From Emydura subglobosa (Eukaryota; Chordata; Testudines; Chelidae), in assembly GCA_007922225.1 (NCBI GenBank), contig ML679970.1, positions 25,846,631-25,910,630 of the forward strand: a DNA stretch of 64,000 nucleotides, in the 5' to 3' direction. The notes under the pieces are model-generated. The model did no database searches. It saw only the letters and a list, made by a program, of their open reading frames with translations, and was not told the DNA's origin. Below, piece by piece: positions 1-13,825 of this stretch. The position numbers and the translations under genes were made by a program. How positions within the stretch are numbered: the stretch's first letter is position 1; each line of letters opens with the position of its first letter.

Positions 1-190
1 AATTGCCACTCGTCTTTCTTACAACACTCCTGCTAATACATCCCAGGATCATGTTCGCTTTTTTTGCAGCAGCATTACACTGTTCACCCATATTTATCTG
101 GTGCTCCACTGACCCCCAGATCCCTTTCCTCAGTACTCCTTCCTAGGCAGTCATTTCCCGTTTTGTATGTGTGCATCTTATTGTTCCTTA
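1..190. repeat. Interspersed repeat fragment, CR1/L3-like
   Basis: The stretch with a poly-T run followed by GCAGCAGCATTACACTG, then CCCCCAGATCCCTTTCCTCAG and CTCCTTCCTAGGCAGTCATT, resembles a repeat that recurs in turtle, crocodilian and bird genomes. Family and orientation are from memory and not checked. Confidence 0.4.
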
Positions 191-297
191 TTCATTCCCT
201 CTGAAGTACCTGGCATTGGTCACTGTCGGAAGACAGGATACTGGGCTAGTAGATGGACCATTGGTCTGACCCAGTATGGTTGCTCTTACGTTTTTGG
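191..297 (+). repeat. CR1-type LINE 3' end
   Basis: The sequence contains GGCATTGGTCACTGTCGGAA, GACAGGATACTGGGCTAG and GGTCTGACCCAGTATGG, which is the typical 3' terminal segment of reptilian CR1 copies in sense orientation. A 4-bp insertion (TAGTAGATGG instead of TAGATGG) marks it as an old copy. Confidence 0.7.
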
Positions 298-3200
298 GGC
301 CACATGCTAGTGGCAAGTTTAAGGAGTGTCACACTTTTTCAGAATATTCTTTAGGATTCTTCTGAAAGTAACCTAACTTGAGTGAAGCTGCATGCAGAAT
401 AGTTAGTTTAGATGTTTGTGGGATACATGCCATATTTCTGAAGTAGAAGGTGAAGTAGAAGAGGGGAGAAGGAGGGGATGAGGAGAAGTTTCTAACTAAA
501 TGGAATGGGTAGGGTGCAGAAGGGGAAATGTCATGGTGTGTAGTACAGCGTGCTCTTTTTCTGAATAGAATATGCATCTGCAGTAGCAGTGGCTACAATT
601 AGGCTGCAGTCTGCTGTATATATAGAGAACTTTAAATGCAGCCTTAATACCATTTTAATGTGTATATATTATTGGGGTGGGGATTTGCTCTTCTCCCACA
701 AAGATCTGGTAGTGAAAGTGGCTTGATCTCTAGCAAAGCTTGTCATGTTATGTAGGGGAATGGCAAGATTTGCTCTCTCTTTAAAATCCTGTGTTTGGAA
801 TAGCTACGGTTTCTCTTGAGTAAATGCATTTGAAATGAAACAAGAATTGACACTAATCTTTCCTTCCAAATCAAATCGTCTTTTTTTTAGATTTTTGATT
901 CAATGGTTCAGTTCACTTTCGTATTCATTTCTTTCCTCTGCCCTTTCTGGCTTCATTCAAAAATATTAAATTGTGCAGTCTATTCTCATGGCATACTTGG
1001 TCAAAATCAGAAAGTACTTTTAAAAAAAAATCCCACAAAAGCCTGATCCCAGGAGACTTTCTGAGAGCTTCAATTATGAGTTAAACATCAAGCTAAGTGT
1101 TACCTGTATGTGTAAGCATCCTATTATTTTATTACCCTGATTTCCTCCTTGCTTGTTTTCATCCATCTGTTCTCTTGTCTTTTTGTGATGTAAGCACTTT
1201 GGGGCACAGAGTGGTCCTCAGCTACATTTGTGCCTAGCAGAACAGGGCCCTGATCTGTTTGAGGTCTGTGGGTTCTACCGCAGTACACATGTCAAAGAAT
1301 AATCTTTTGTGGTTTGCGTGTCAGGAACTCATGGGGCTCAGACTTGCACAAATCTCCTTGGAAATTAGATCTGAGGCCTACAGAAACACAGTACAGAAAC
1401 CTGTATCAGAAATGCAGTTAAAACCCAAATTTATAGTGCATAGATCTTAACTCTGAAGTGTGCACATCCGACTCTGTTATATTTGAAACCCTCTTTCTTA
1501 AGGGTATTTGTTCAGGATGTCCGAGATCTTGCCTAATGCAGTTAATAGACCTAAAAATCCTATAGGAAATGAAAGGTTGTTGTAAAGCTTTTAATTTTGG
1601 AGACTGGCCAAACAGACGTCGTCTTTAATCCATATTTCTTTGGAACTGCAGGCAGCACATAAAATCCATAATAAAACAGCAAGTTGTTAGCTGCATCCTC
1701 TCTTCTTTTATCTAATACAATATCCTTTAAATTAACACAACTCTTTCGATAAAAAGTGGTGGATTTCTGAAACATGGTGTATGTCTTCTGCTGGAGAATG
1801 ATAAGATCTGTATTTATTAGCATCCTATTATAATTGCCATAATTTACTGATCTCCAGCAATTAAAGGATTGATCAAATCCTGCCACTTATTAATGCAACG
1901 CTTGCTTATATCTTTTACTGTCTTAAACTAATGACAGAATAAGGTGTGGTCATTAGCCCTTAGTAGCCATATATGGAAGCTGCTTCCTTGCCTTGCTTTC
2001 CTGTGCCAAAGTTCTTATTAGGGGCTGGGTTCGCTTTTATTCAGTGATAAATTGTTGTGGACTAATGCATTCCATAGACTGCTGAATCCACTGAATAGAT
2101 TGCCCAGACAATCTCTGTTGGACCTGAAATATGGATTCAATTTATACTGTAGCTTTATTTCATTTCATTAAAAGATAATGTAGGACTATTTTTCTGGGTT
2201 TCATGTATATGTGATGTGAGACTGGGTTAGTTAATGGTACTGGGTCAACATCTGTTTATCTTTAAACTGTATGTTCTTCGAGATAGGTCTCTGTTGTAAA
2301 CCACAATACAGTTGCAACACCAAACCCCTTAATTTTCTTCTAATTTCTGTTTTATTTAATTAATTTGCAGTCTTCTACAGACTTTAGGAGAAACTGTCTC
2401 CATTGTAGGTTTGTGTCTGATATTCTGGTATGTGGGTTCCTGGTACTCTCAGTAGCAGGGTTTTCCACATCTGTGGAGCTGATGAACACTTTTGGATTAA
2501 AATGTTTTGGGAGTCCCCTTCACAAAGACCTCTAACCCTAATTGTGTGTAGTCCAAGCTATATGACTTTAGTCATCCCAGGAAAAAGTAGTTATGAAGTT
2601 ATGAAGCAAAGTTTCACTATAATAAATGAGATAAAGCCCTTACAATAACACTTTGCTCATGCATCACAGAGGAACAATCTTGCTGATGAAAGATGTCCCA
2701 TATGAGGGTGGAATGGAGAAATAGTCTGAAGTAAATTTCAATTGAGAAGAGAAGGAAAGCTTTCAGTCAATCATTGCTGTTGAAAAGGAGCCTGACTAAC
2801 AGATATACAAGAGTTCAAATTCCAGTTTTTGTCCTCAGCGCATTGGCACCTAAAGCTGGGCGTCTGTCCTTCAGGGATCGCCAATATCTGCTGAATTCCT
2901 AGAGAGTGTCACTTCCAAAGTTTTGTCTTAGGTGGGACTGTTTTGCAGTGGCCTAATCAGTGCTGCTTGGTCAATAGTACTTTGGACATAGGGCTGGTTA
3001 TCCGCCTCTTCATCCTTTGTGGATCATCAGTAACACAGTGCCACAGCTCTTTCATTGGTGATGTCTGAAACAAAAGGAAATTATTTTGAAGTTTATGGTT
3101 GAAATTGGAAGTGTTCAAGTTTTCTGATGAATGCATTCATGTTCTGGTTTTGAGGCCCAAAGATGTAGCAAGGCAGGGTAAGAGTTAGCGAGAAGGGATT

Positions 3201-6200
3201 GTGGATCAGTCAGGGAAACCTGCACTTCTGCTCTTAATTAGGTTAGGATCCACTTTGATTCAGTGTAAAAGGGGGGTTGCTGATGAAGAGGCAGCCATGT
3301 AAACACAGAGCAATGCAAAAATACAAGACTATTGGATAGTCTCTTATGAAGTTTGTTACTTTAAAAGCTTCATGAAGGACCTAGCACAGATTTTGAGGCA
3401 TTTTCTTAAGGCTTAGAAAGTGAGGAAGCCACGATGCAGGAAGTGTGGTGTGTTTGGATCCACATGACAAGGCTTTTTCTCACCTGCTGCTGCCTTGGCA
3501 GCATCTATACAGACTGCAATACTTCCTACATGTGGAAATCTTTAATTTTCAGTTGGCAGAAAAAAAACGTTCCAACTGCCTGACTTTTCAAAGTAAGGGA
3601 ATCTTAGAAAAGTTACTCGAATGCAGCTTTCCGACTCCCTGGCCTAGTTCCCTATCACCATAGAAGTAAGGCTTTCTAAAACTTCATTTCAAGTGTACAG
3701 TGTCCTGAAAAAGACTATCACCGTGGTCTCTAAAAGCCAGTATTGGCAAAAACAATACTATAGGCCAGGAATGATGGGTACTGAAGTGTCTGTGTGGGAT
3801 TGTTGCATAGCATTGGCCCATATTGTGTGACTCTGGTCAGTGGAAGCAGTCACGTGTTGTGCTCCCATGCTTTCCTTCGATAGGAAAAAACAGATGGGGT
3901 TTTTGTGTGTGTTTTTTATATTGTTCCACCATTTACTGGCATTTTGTTTTGAGAACCTTTGTCATCACCATCTGTCATTTCTCTGCTACTTGTTTCATGT
4001 TGGTCACTGCTCTTAGTTGCTGGGTCAGAATACAAACTGTTGTGGTTGTAGGCAGCTCTTCAGTCCCTGCAGGTTTGTCAGGGCTCCTAGATGTGCCACT
4101 ATTGTGACACAGCAGTGACTTTATTGTGGCTTTGTGTATGATGCTAAAAATATTTTTAACCTGCCTTCTAGGGGAAAACTTTAAATTTTAAATAATTTAT
4201 AAAAAGTGTTTCCAATCTAGATCTAAAAAGTCTCAGTGTTAAGCAGCTAAGACAAGGTTGCACACACGATGCAAACTCTTATGGTTTTTTAGTAAATAAT
4301 TAAGCTGTGCTATATGGTATCTTTCAAACAATACAGCTCCACAAAGTATATAAAAAGCTTGGAAGTCTATTTTTTCCATTTGGTATAAACTTCATATAAT
4401 CTAATAATTAAAGCAATCAGAATATGAATCTAATCTCTTAAAAAATTGTGACACTGAGTCAAAATAATGAATGGAGTGTCTGGCATGTGGGTTATTAGTT
4501 TCCATGCCTCCAGGAAACAAAGCTGTTCAATAACAGTAGTTCATGAACTCCTAATGTGAATTTATAGAAATATTCTTGAGAACTGTTAAGTGGAACTTGG
4601 CAGAGACCTGTATCTATATATACCCGGGTTGTTTACTGTTGACTGGGATAGAAAGCAGTGACATTATTTTGTCATTTAATATTTATAATTCAACTGTTTA
4701 TGTTGTGGGGGAGGGAATAAAGAAATGAAGCTGAAACTTGCAGTGTTATGTGCTACATTAGCAGTAATTTTAAAACAAGCTTTTTATAAAATTGAAAGGA
4801 AATGTTTTTAATTTTTGGAATCTGGGAGCGGTCAAAGCAGTGTCAGGGAAGCAGGCTAGCTTCTACCATCTAGCTCTTCCACATAGCAGATAGTAACCAA
4901 CAAATCATTGCCTTGAATGGTGTATTGGAGTACCAGAAAAGCCAATCAATACCATTGACTTTGCCTAATCCTTTCACGGTTTAGACTGTCATTAGGAGCT
5001 GGTTTATTTTTGTACTTTTGAAGCTGTCTCACTTCAGTGAGTGTGAGGATTCACATTTGGTGCATTTTGCAAACAAGACCTCTGGCTGTATTAGAGGCGA
5101 GATGATGGTTCACAAAAGGTGAACCTAAAGTCATTTCCCCTCAAAATGGCTGCAGAGTGCATGTTTGGCAAACATGGTTGATGCTGGCAATGGGGAGGCT
5201 GATCAGAATACAGAGGAGCAGTTAGTTATACACTCTGGATATAAAGGATGATGGCCCATTGCTGACCTTCAGTACAACCCACAACATTTGCCATTGAACA
5301 GTAGAGTTATTAAAACATGACGGGTTAGACATGCTGTATTAAATGTTGTGCCATTAGTAAAAGCCCTGTTTGAAAACTTTAAGAACCATTTGTTTTTTGT
5401 CCTTCGTGAGATGACAGAGCTGCTGCTAAGTATTTTCTCTGCATACACTAGCATCATACCCTTTATTAGTCACAGAATGTACATAGTAGCTACATTTCTA
5501 GCCCTTATGGTATCTAAGATAAACTTTGCGACAGCCTTTCAGATTCTGATCATCTTCCTGAGTCTGCAAATTGCCTAAAACTATAGCTCAGAGATTTGAA
5601 CTGTCCCAGTCAATACATAGACTGCTTGTCCATTTTAAATTGTATCTAGCTTCCAGATTTAACATCAATCAATATGTTAAAATGGTTATGAAACATCCAG
5701 CTAATGTGCTAGATGTTCACTCCACTTCTTCCCACAAGAGTTAGGGAAAGAAGACATGCAAGTTCTCCCCTCAGCTAAAAGTTTGCCCGTGGTTGCCCTG
5801 TTCTGAGAGCCAGAAGCCTCATAGCCAAAACTACCAGCTTTCTACCAAAAGCTGGTACAATCTAGCACAAAAAGGAAAACTCGGGGGCAGTGTAAAATTG
5901 AAAAACAATCTTATTTCATTTTGGTGACCGACCCCTTTTGAAACTTCTCAAAGATGCTACAGTGTGTCACATGGTAAAAAATCAAGGGCATGTGTTGGAA
6001 GATGACTACAGAATGTAGGTCTCGTTTGCAATGGGGTGAGTGGGTGGGGATCCAACATGCTTGTCAAAATGAAGAGTGAAGCTGTTTTTTCTTAATGGTT
6101 TGAAATTTTCTAAATAACACTTCCTGTTTAAAAGTAAAGTGAAAAACTCTCCCTTTGCTTATACCCAATGCATTGCAGCCCCTCAGGTTAAGAGTTTCCG

Positions 6201-8049
6201 TCACTGACTTGGTGCTGTAATTTGTGTTATGACTACTGTCGGGTAATTGGCAACAAGAGGGAGTTCCAATCAGCCTTGGAAGACTGGTCTTCTCGGTTGT
6301 CATCAGTAAAATCTTTAACCTTGGAGCAAGGATAATCTGACATAACTAAGTGGTCACCTTTCTAACAAGGATCAGGAATATGTATGTTCAGTTTCCATGC
6401 AAAATGTTCTGTGATGTGGAAGCATAGAGACCAAGCTCCTGCCTCAGAAGGGGACGCAGCACTGGAAGAGTGCCCTGCAACAGCTGAGCTATTGAAGCCT
6501 GTGAGCTCAAATTTTCTGATGATAAACCAGCAGGTTCTGGGTGTTGGGAGTATATGCCGCATCCGCACACACAGCTCCGTCTGGCTCTTGTTGTGGATCG
6601 TATGTAGAATGCTGATTTTGGCCTATCATCCTTTAGTGGATGCAGACCCACTTTTGACTAGAAACTGGTGATAAACTTTTTCTGTTAGATCTTCCTGCAG
6701 TCTTTCTCTTTCAATTCAGAGAATCTGAATTATTTTTATAACCTGTAATCCAAGGTTAACAACTTCTGTGGCAAGCTTTGAAATAACTAAGAAACTTTAA
6801 ACCTTCATTTCCAAGACTTCCGTGGAAATGTCAATTCTACGCTAAGTACGTCCGAAGTAGCCGTGCCACAGTGTAAAGGGACCAGCAATCAAGACACTTC
6901 AGAATGAGCAAGTCTTTTCTCAGTATCCTCTTGATGTGCTTATAAAGAGCCAGTTGTGTTGAGGATGGCATATCAAACATCTTGCTGTGTTACTCTCAGC
7001 CTTATCTGAAAGCTTTCATGTGATGTATACTTCATCAGCCAGAATGGAAGGCATTTGGTGGGGAGCTAGGCTCAGGAAGGGTACAAGACAGGCAGACAAA
7101 GCTAGCTGCAACAGGAAATGTTACAATTATGGAGTGGAGTATGGAATAGATTTTGGATGGGTGAAGCTAAAATACTGGGGTTTATTTTTTGATTATAGTA
7201 AGATTTCACTTGCCCTGAAAGTGTGGGTCCCTCATGATTTGTTGGTTATGTATTCAGTGAAGCAACCAAGTATGTAGACCAGAAGAAACAGTTACATATT
7301 CACATAAAGATGGTTAAGAGTTGCCATAGTAATAGCAAAAGAGTAACTGATTATTAAAGTGGTAACTTAGTATCTAACCGTCTTACTGAACTGTCAATGT
7401 ATTGATGGAATTGTTATATAAAGAATGAACACTTTGTGTGATCTTTCCTGTTCCTTCCTAGATTTATCAGTGTTTTTATTAGGCATTATTTTAAAACCAC
7501 AAAATATTTTTGTAAGGATACAAAATGATCATGCCTTGGCCACCTTCCCATACAGAGAAGCTTGCTGTCAGAGCTCTGTATTTCTCTCTTCCAAAATCAC
7601 TACTGATCTCCATAAAATGTCAATGTAGCCTGCAAATAAATAGAAATGATGCCCCCCTGCTATGGTAAAGAGGGCGTGTGTGCACCAGCATGTGACCTGT
7701 CCCTGTCACACCTGCTTCCTCTTAAATGTTTCCTATGCTAAGAACATCTGCTTAGGAAAATACCACCCATCCCCAAGGCATGATTTTCAATATGCTTCCT
7801 TGTCAAGGTAGGACAAATTTAGGACATTGAACTGTACAGTGTTTCCTGAACCGAAAATTAGGGTGTTGTGCTTCTTATGTAGTAAGAGAATAGTAGTTAG
7901 CAAATGCATAAATCATTTCCACCCATGCTCTTCTGGAGAATAATTCAGCATCAACATATTGTGCGTTGTCCCATCGTGCATAAAGGCAAGTGGAGTTAAA
8001 CAGTCCAAATATGGATATATCAGAGCTGGTGCTACTCGGCATTCTAACA

Positions 8050-8292
8050 AAATAGTGAGTTGGGGGGTCAGAAACATTGTCTTGCTGTTACAACCAGAAG
8101 TAGGGTTCCGAGCCCCTGGGTTCTATTCCCAGTATTGAGCCAGGCTCACTGTGACTTCTAGAACACCAGCTCTCTCAGTATTAGATTCCCCATCTGCAAA
8201 ATGCGGTCACCTCCTTTGCATTAGAGTTAAGACATAATTAACATCTCTAACGCGCTTTGTGATCCTTTGGTGAAAGGTAGCTTTTAAAAAAT
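8050..8292 (+). repeat. MIR-type SINE (degraded)
   Basis: The order of pieces fits MIR: a 'GGGTTCTATTCCCAG' B-box-like core, then 'CTCAGTATTAGATTCCCCAT' and 'CTGCAAAATGCGG', then 'TAACATCTCTAACGCGCTTT GTGATCC'. The last part corresponds to the CTCATCTGTAAAATGGGGATAA region of MIR in diverged form. Confidence 0.55.
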
Positions 8293-9206
8293 CACTACTG
8301 CACCTCAGGGTGTTTATATTGAAGTCTTTGCATCAAAATGTCTGTTGGCTCCAATTTAAATAAGATTAAAATCCATGCTAGGACCCTATTAAAAACAGTT
8401 TCAGTGTAAAACATTTAACTGAATGGAAGTTGTAGTAATTTTATGACTGTTCCCTTCCTTTTTTTAAAACAATGGCAATATTACTGTTGAACTTGCTTCT
8501 TTATTTTAATTCCCCAACATGCACTGGAATTAACAGAAAAATAGAAGTGGGCTGGGCTGACTAAGTGTTTTCCTTTTCAAAGGGACAAGTGATATATGTG
8601 GCTTCTGCAGTGTGTAGTGATACTGCTTTAGTGTAATCCATTGTGAATCAGAATGCTGTTTTTGATATTAACACTCTGCCTAGTTGTGTAGCCCTGCCCT
8701 CTTGTATAAGCTCTTAGGATAATTTCATGCCTTCTCTTTACTGTTCATCACTGTGTCTTCCCCAAATTCATTAGGTAGTTGCTTGTTTGTGGTTGACTGA
8801 TTTGAAAGAGAGAGAGAAACAGCAGAGCCCATGGGCAAATGATTCAGTTTTTGAGACTGAGTAGCCAGAGGGGAAATTTTAATAACAATTATTAATGTCT
8901 TGCCAAAATTTGGAAGTTAGGAAATGTAGTTAAACTGTAACTGGCAGAGCAGCACATGCAGGTAATTGCCAAAGCTGTGACTGGAGATCCAATTTTTGAA
9001 CTAGTTTAGCCTTGCAAGTGCTGGAAAATATTGTTGCTCTTATTCTTTCTCTGCCTCATCCTTTAAAGCATCTTTTCATTATAAGAATGGCTTTATTATT
9101 TCTTGAAGAACAATATCTCATAACTATGCCATGGTGGTGTGGGGAAATGTGTGCCCAACTGGTACAACTTGCTTGAAAATGTAGATACATGCCTGGATTT
9201 ATCTTA

Positions 9207-9501
9207 GGCTACGGCTACACTGACGGCGGCAAAGTCGCCGCCGTCAGATCGATTTCTCTGGATTGACTGAGCGGTCAGTGAAGACCCGCTCAGTTGATCT
9301 AGAAATCAACGTACTAAGACCACCTTCACAAGTGTCGTAGTGCTGCGTCGACGGGAACGCGGTTCCCGTCGGTGCAGTGCAGTGACGATGGCATGCTGAA
9401 GAGGAGCACAGAAGTCGACGGGAGTTACGCAAGTTTTTTGCATAGCTTGCGTAACTCCCGTCGACTGTCGTCGAATCTCGGAGGTAAGTGTAGAAAGGGT
9501 C
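9207..9501. mobile_element. PIF/Harbinger-like MITE, copy 1
   Basis: A 295-bp element with short terminal inverted repeats (left GGCTACGGCTACACTGACGG, right end GGTAAGTGTAGAAAGGGTC). It is flanked by TTA on both sides (9204-9206 and 9502-9504), the 3-bp target duplication expected for PIF/Harbinger. Near the right half is an inner inverted repeat, AGTTACGCAA ... TTGCGTAACT separated by a T-run, able to form a hairpin. No transposase frame is present, so it is non-autonomous. Many CpG sites suggest a fairly recent insertion. Two further copies lie at 10632 and 12925. Confidence 0.7.
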
Positions 9502-10631
9502 TTATTCTCCAGTGGCCTTTCTACCAAGAATGCCCTGTATTCTGACTGTTGCAGACTTGAGCTCCTTGGCTCTACATTCCAGAGCATCTCTGTGGAAAAT
9601 GGACTGTGTTGAGTTGACGTAGTGTGATGTGAGGTGAATTAGGGTAAGTGTTGTTAAGCAGGATATGTTGTTGGACAAAGACCAAAAAAGCATCTACTGC
9701 TGGGTGCGAACACAGAAACATAGAGGCTTTGACTCCTGGATGGAAGCTGTGACTGGGCTGTTCTTTTGGCACTTTGGGGGGCGTTGAATTTGAAGCATGG
9801 CTGTTTGGAAGCGAGGGTTGGGGTGTTGAATTGTGATCAGGAAGGAAGCACAGCTGGGCTCTTATAAGATTAGGGCCTCTGGGAGTGAGAAGTAGAAGGG
9901 TGACTGAAAGCTGCTGTTATGTTTATGTTTAATTTGGTTAAAGAAAAGTTTAGTGATTTTTCAAACTCAGAAGTTGGAGGTGTTGTCAATCAGTGGGATT
10001 TGGAGAGATCCGGAGGACCCTTGAAATAGATTTAGGAGACGAAGCCAGGACCACCAGCTATTCAAAGACACTGATTAGAATGGACACTGAAAGGAAGGTC
10101 AGAGGGCTGAACTTCTAGGGCTGTACCAGCCGCCCACAGACACTGGTATTGAAAAAGTGTGTGCCCAGGAAGGAGCAGGTTGTGACAGTCCTCACTGAGT
10201 GTAACAGCAGGATGTGGAAAAGAAAGAAATGTGGTCACTTGGATGCAGGGATTAAAGGAAGGAGGAACATGGAATGGATTGTGGGGAAGTTCCCCTCTAG
10301 TCTTCTAAAAGCAGTGGGGGAGGTGGACTCTTACTCCTCTTCGGGAAGCAACGTTTAAATCCCCCCTTCTCCTTGGCTGGTGCAGTGAGTAGTGCCTAGT
10401 CTGTTTCAGTCTACTTTAACCGCTGGCTAGATGGGCCCAACCCATAGGGTTTCAGAGATCAGGGCAAGGACCTCAAATAGGTCCAACGTTTGATTAGCAC
10501 TTACTGAACTCTTTCAAGCTCAGTGGTATGTGTTCATGCCAAATAGGACTCTTACATAGCAGATAGCTGCATGCTGGGTGGTCTTTCTTGGCCACCTCCA
10601 GGTAAAGCGCATTGCAGTAGCCCAGTCTTTA

Positions 10632-10868
10632 GGTCTACAGCTACACTGATGGCGGCAAAGTCACCGCCGTCAGATCGATTTCTCTGGATCAACTGAGCGG
10701 TCAGTGAAGACCCACTCAGTCGATCCAGAAATCGACATACTAAGACCACCTTCACAAATGGCGCGGAAGAGGAGCAGAGAAGTTGACGGGAGTTACGCAA
10801 TTTTTTTGCATAGCTTGCGTAACTCACCTCTGGGATTTGGCGGCAGTCGATGGAAGTGTAGATAGGGT
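10632..10868. mobile_element. PIF/Harbinger-like MITE, copy 2 (shortened)
   Basis: Same family and orientation as the copy at 9207, 237 bp long. It keeps the left end GGTCTACAGCTACACTGATG, the inner hairpin (GTTACGCAA ... TTGCGTAAC) and the right end GGAAGTGTAGATAGGGT. TTA lies on both sides (10629-10631 and 10869-10871). Compared with copy 1 it lacks about 60 bp in the middle, around the GGGAACGCGGTTCCCGTC part. Confidence 0.7.
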
Positions 10869-11223
10869 TTAGGTGACAGATGCATGAATCTCTGTCAGTA
10901 GGTCTGTCCTGGAGAGGAATGGGCCTAGTCATTTGTCCAGCTAAAGGTGGCAAGAAATATCTGGTCACACCAGCTGTTAGCTAAATTAAACTCAGTTTGT
11001 TCCAGTTCATTTATCATGTCTAAATCTGTATTGCTTTGCCTTGCATTAACTCAGTTTGCACTGAAGGTGTGTTTGAAGCTATGCAATGTTTTGAAACAGA
11101 AGTGCGCTTAATTTAAATATAAGGATGCATTTTCTTAACACTGCGCTTAAAGGGATTATTTAAAAAATATTAAAGACGGTGTTCTTACGAGTCATAAAGA
11201 CACATTCAAAGACTGCAAAACTT

Positions 11224-11501
11224 GGCACTGGACTACACTACAAACCAAATTTACGTTGGTGTAACTACATCGCTAAGGGGTGTGGCCTGAGTGACAGTTA
11301 TATCAACTGAACTCCCAGTGTAGACAGCGCTATGTTGATGGAAGGGTTTCTCCTGTCAACATAGGTACTGCCTCTCGGGGAGATGGAGTATCTACGCCAA
11401 TAGGAGAAGCTCTCCTGTCGGCATAGGTAACATCATCGCTAAGTGCTACAGCAGGACAGCTGCACTTGTGCTGCTGCAGCGCGGCAAGTGTAGACAAGCC
11501 C
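11224..11501. mobile_element. Second MITE family, about 278 bp
   Basis: The left end GGCACTGGACTACACTAC and the right end GCAAGTGTAGACAAGCCC are related inverted termini, and the interior shows TCTCCTGTCAACATAGGTA and TCTCCTGTCGGCATAGGTAA as an internal repeat. This layout is common for short non-autonomous DNA elements of turtles. The flanks (CTT left, TTA right) do not give a clean target duplication, so exact ends are uncertain. Confidence 0.55.
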
Positions 11502-12924
11502 TTAGTGAACTTTGTGTAGCTGAGACAGCTACTTTCTAGGGAAAGGAATCAAAACGACAAATGTGGTGGCTGGGTGGATTGAAGGGACAAGTGGATCTGG
11601 CCCTTCCATTTCATTTGAACAACAATCTCCTTTCTGCAAGGCTATGCCCAAAGAGATACTTTGGATGTTCCAGGGCAAGGAAAATTATTGGATATGAATA
11701 CGAGCTGTCTTAGTGTATGACTAAGCGCTGTATATTTAGCTCTTCAGTCCTTTTAATCTGCTCTGTAGAGGTTATTTAACTTTTCTACACAAATAACTTT
11801 CTCCCCACAATGAAATGAGTTGTTTGGCCAGTGAAGCCCATACAGTGTTTTACTGCACTCACCTGTCACTTATCTTAGGGAACGGGGAAAATGTATTTCC
11901 TGCATTACGTTCTTTACGCTGAACATCAGTTATCACTGTTATAAAATGCATTGCTTGAATTGCTAAATCTCCATCCCTAGTAATGGTCATTTCATACTCT
12001 GAAAATAACTGTCATGCTGTGCAAGGTATAGGGACTTCAGAGAGGCGGGCATTTTGCAATTTTAGAAGGGAATGTTGATCAGTCCTCAGGAATAAGAAAA
12101 GACTATAAATAAATACAAAATACCTGAATAACTCTGGAAAGTAACACACCTTTACATTTGTATACAAACCTCTGATTTCCTTCTACTAACTTATCCTATC
12201 CTCCAGCAGGATTTTTCAGAACAGTTTTTGTTTTGTTTTATTTTATGTTTGGTTTATTATTGTCAAAAAGCAGAGCTAATATTTACATAGGTGATATCTT
12301 CACTGGACTAGAAAGTCTTTTTAATTGGACAAGTAGGAAATCAATCTCTCTATTAGTTTCTCCATTAAGTGTTTAACATTTTAATATAATCTGCAGTATA
12401 AAGAATAACACTGTTAATGTGCATGAATACTGAACTAACTGGAACTTTGTATTCACTGAATGCATAACCTTGTATTAAATTAATTACTCGGGACTTAAAA
12501 TGCTGTCTGTCTTTGAGTGAAACTTGTTAAGAGGCACTGATTTTTAATTAGACAAAGATCCTTATCTGTTCTATTGCAAGTTTCTTAGATTTTTTTTTAA
12601 AACCCTTTTTAAATGATCCATTTTACTGTAGTTTTTATCATGTATTACGCTTAATTTTTTTGCATTTCACTGAAGATGGAGAATGAGCATAATTAGTCAC
12701 TTCCATGTTCTGTTTCTCATTGCAGCAACGTGCTTGAGACTGAACAGTGTTAGATTGCAAAAAGTGCAGGGAATATTTTAAATGCAAATCAACATACTAC
12801 CTTAGCCTTTTTGACAAATATGCTGAATGTTCCTGTGTCTATTTGTAAATTACATTTTCCCCTCACCCCTTTGCAAAACATAAAATTGAAGCGCAAACTG
12901 CCTGACAGTGTCCCTTTTAACCTA

Positions 12925-13218
12925 GGTTATGTCTACACTGACGGTGGCAAATTTGCCATCATCAGATTGATTTATCCAGTTCGATTGAGTGGAAGTAAAG
13001 ACCCACTCAATCGATCCGGAAGTTGATTTAATAAAACCACTTCCGGAAAAAGAGTAACGCTGCATTGATGGGTACGCATTTTCCGTCAACGCTGCATAGT
13101 AGAGATGGCACGCAGAACAGAATTTAGGAAGTCCATGTAAGTTACGCAAGCTACTATACATACCTTGTGTAACGCCCGTCGACTGCTGCTGAATTTGCCG
13201 GTAAGTGTAGACCAGGCT
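12925..13218. mobile_element. PIF/Harbinger-like MITE, copy 3
   Basis: 294 bp, same orientation as the copies at 9207 and 10632. Left end GGTTATGTCTACACTGACGG, right end GGTAAGTGTAGACCAGGCT. The flanks are CTA on both sides (12922-12924 and 13219-13221), again 3 bp. The inner hairpin is degraded (GTTACGCAAG ... CTTGTGTAAC). It is more diverged than copy 1. Confidence 0.7.
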
Positions 13219-13825
13219 CTAGTGTTCTTGTTTTGCTTTTTGATATATTCTCTGTCCTTTGGAATATACATTATACATACAATATACGTACAATATTTTT
13301 ATCTCTACATCATACATACAATATTTTTGTCTCTGTAATTCACTGTGTTTGACAAGTTTTTAAATAAAAAAAGTTACACTTTCATGATGCTTGTAAAGTT
13401 CTGTACAGACATGCTTATGAAACACTCAGTGCAGCACTTTCTAAACTTCAACATTTATGTAGTTAAGCGTTTCCATATAATGCAACTTTACATGATCAAG
13501 TGGTGTTGGCACACTAAAAGATTTGTATGCAAGCTAACTATACTTATTGTGGGCTGGGCAGTGCAGAATTCTATTGAGCTAATGGGTCTCTTTCTCCTAT
13601 TCCACTCCCTAATTATCACCACTACTGAACCTGCCGGAGCTCCAACCATTTAGGAGAGCTTAAATTCTTTTAGATTTGATGCCGCTAGCTTCATTATTTT
13701 CAGAGGGCTTTGGCTAACTAGAATTTAAGGTACGATAGTTGCATGTGATAGTTAACCTGTGCAAATTAACATTTTGGAAGTTTAGTATAGACAAAGTACA
13801 GAGCCTTTAAAGTAGTTTCACAAAT

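Noticed and set aside
5348..5578. Hydrophobic 76-residue open frame in intron 1
   Set aside because: It shows no splice context or recognised domain, and it overlaps an equally long frame on the other strand; likely chance.
10552..10968. 138-residue minus-strand frame
   Set aside because: It mostly covers the MITE at 10632-10868 and matches nothing protein-like.
9207..13218. Spaced repeats as a CRISPR-like array
   Set aside because: These are three dispersed transposon copies of about 240-295 bp in a vertebrate intron, with target duplications.
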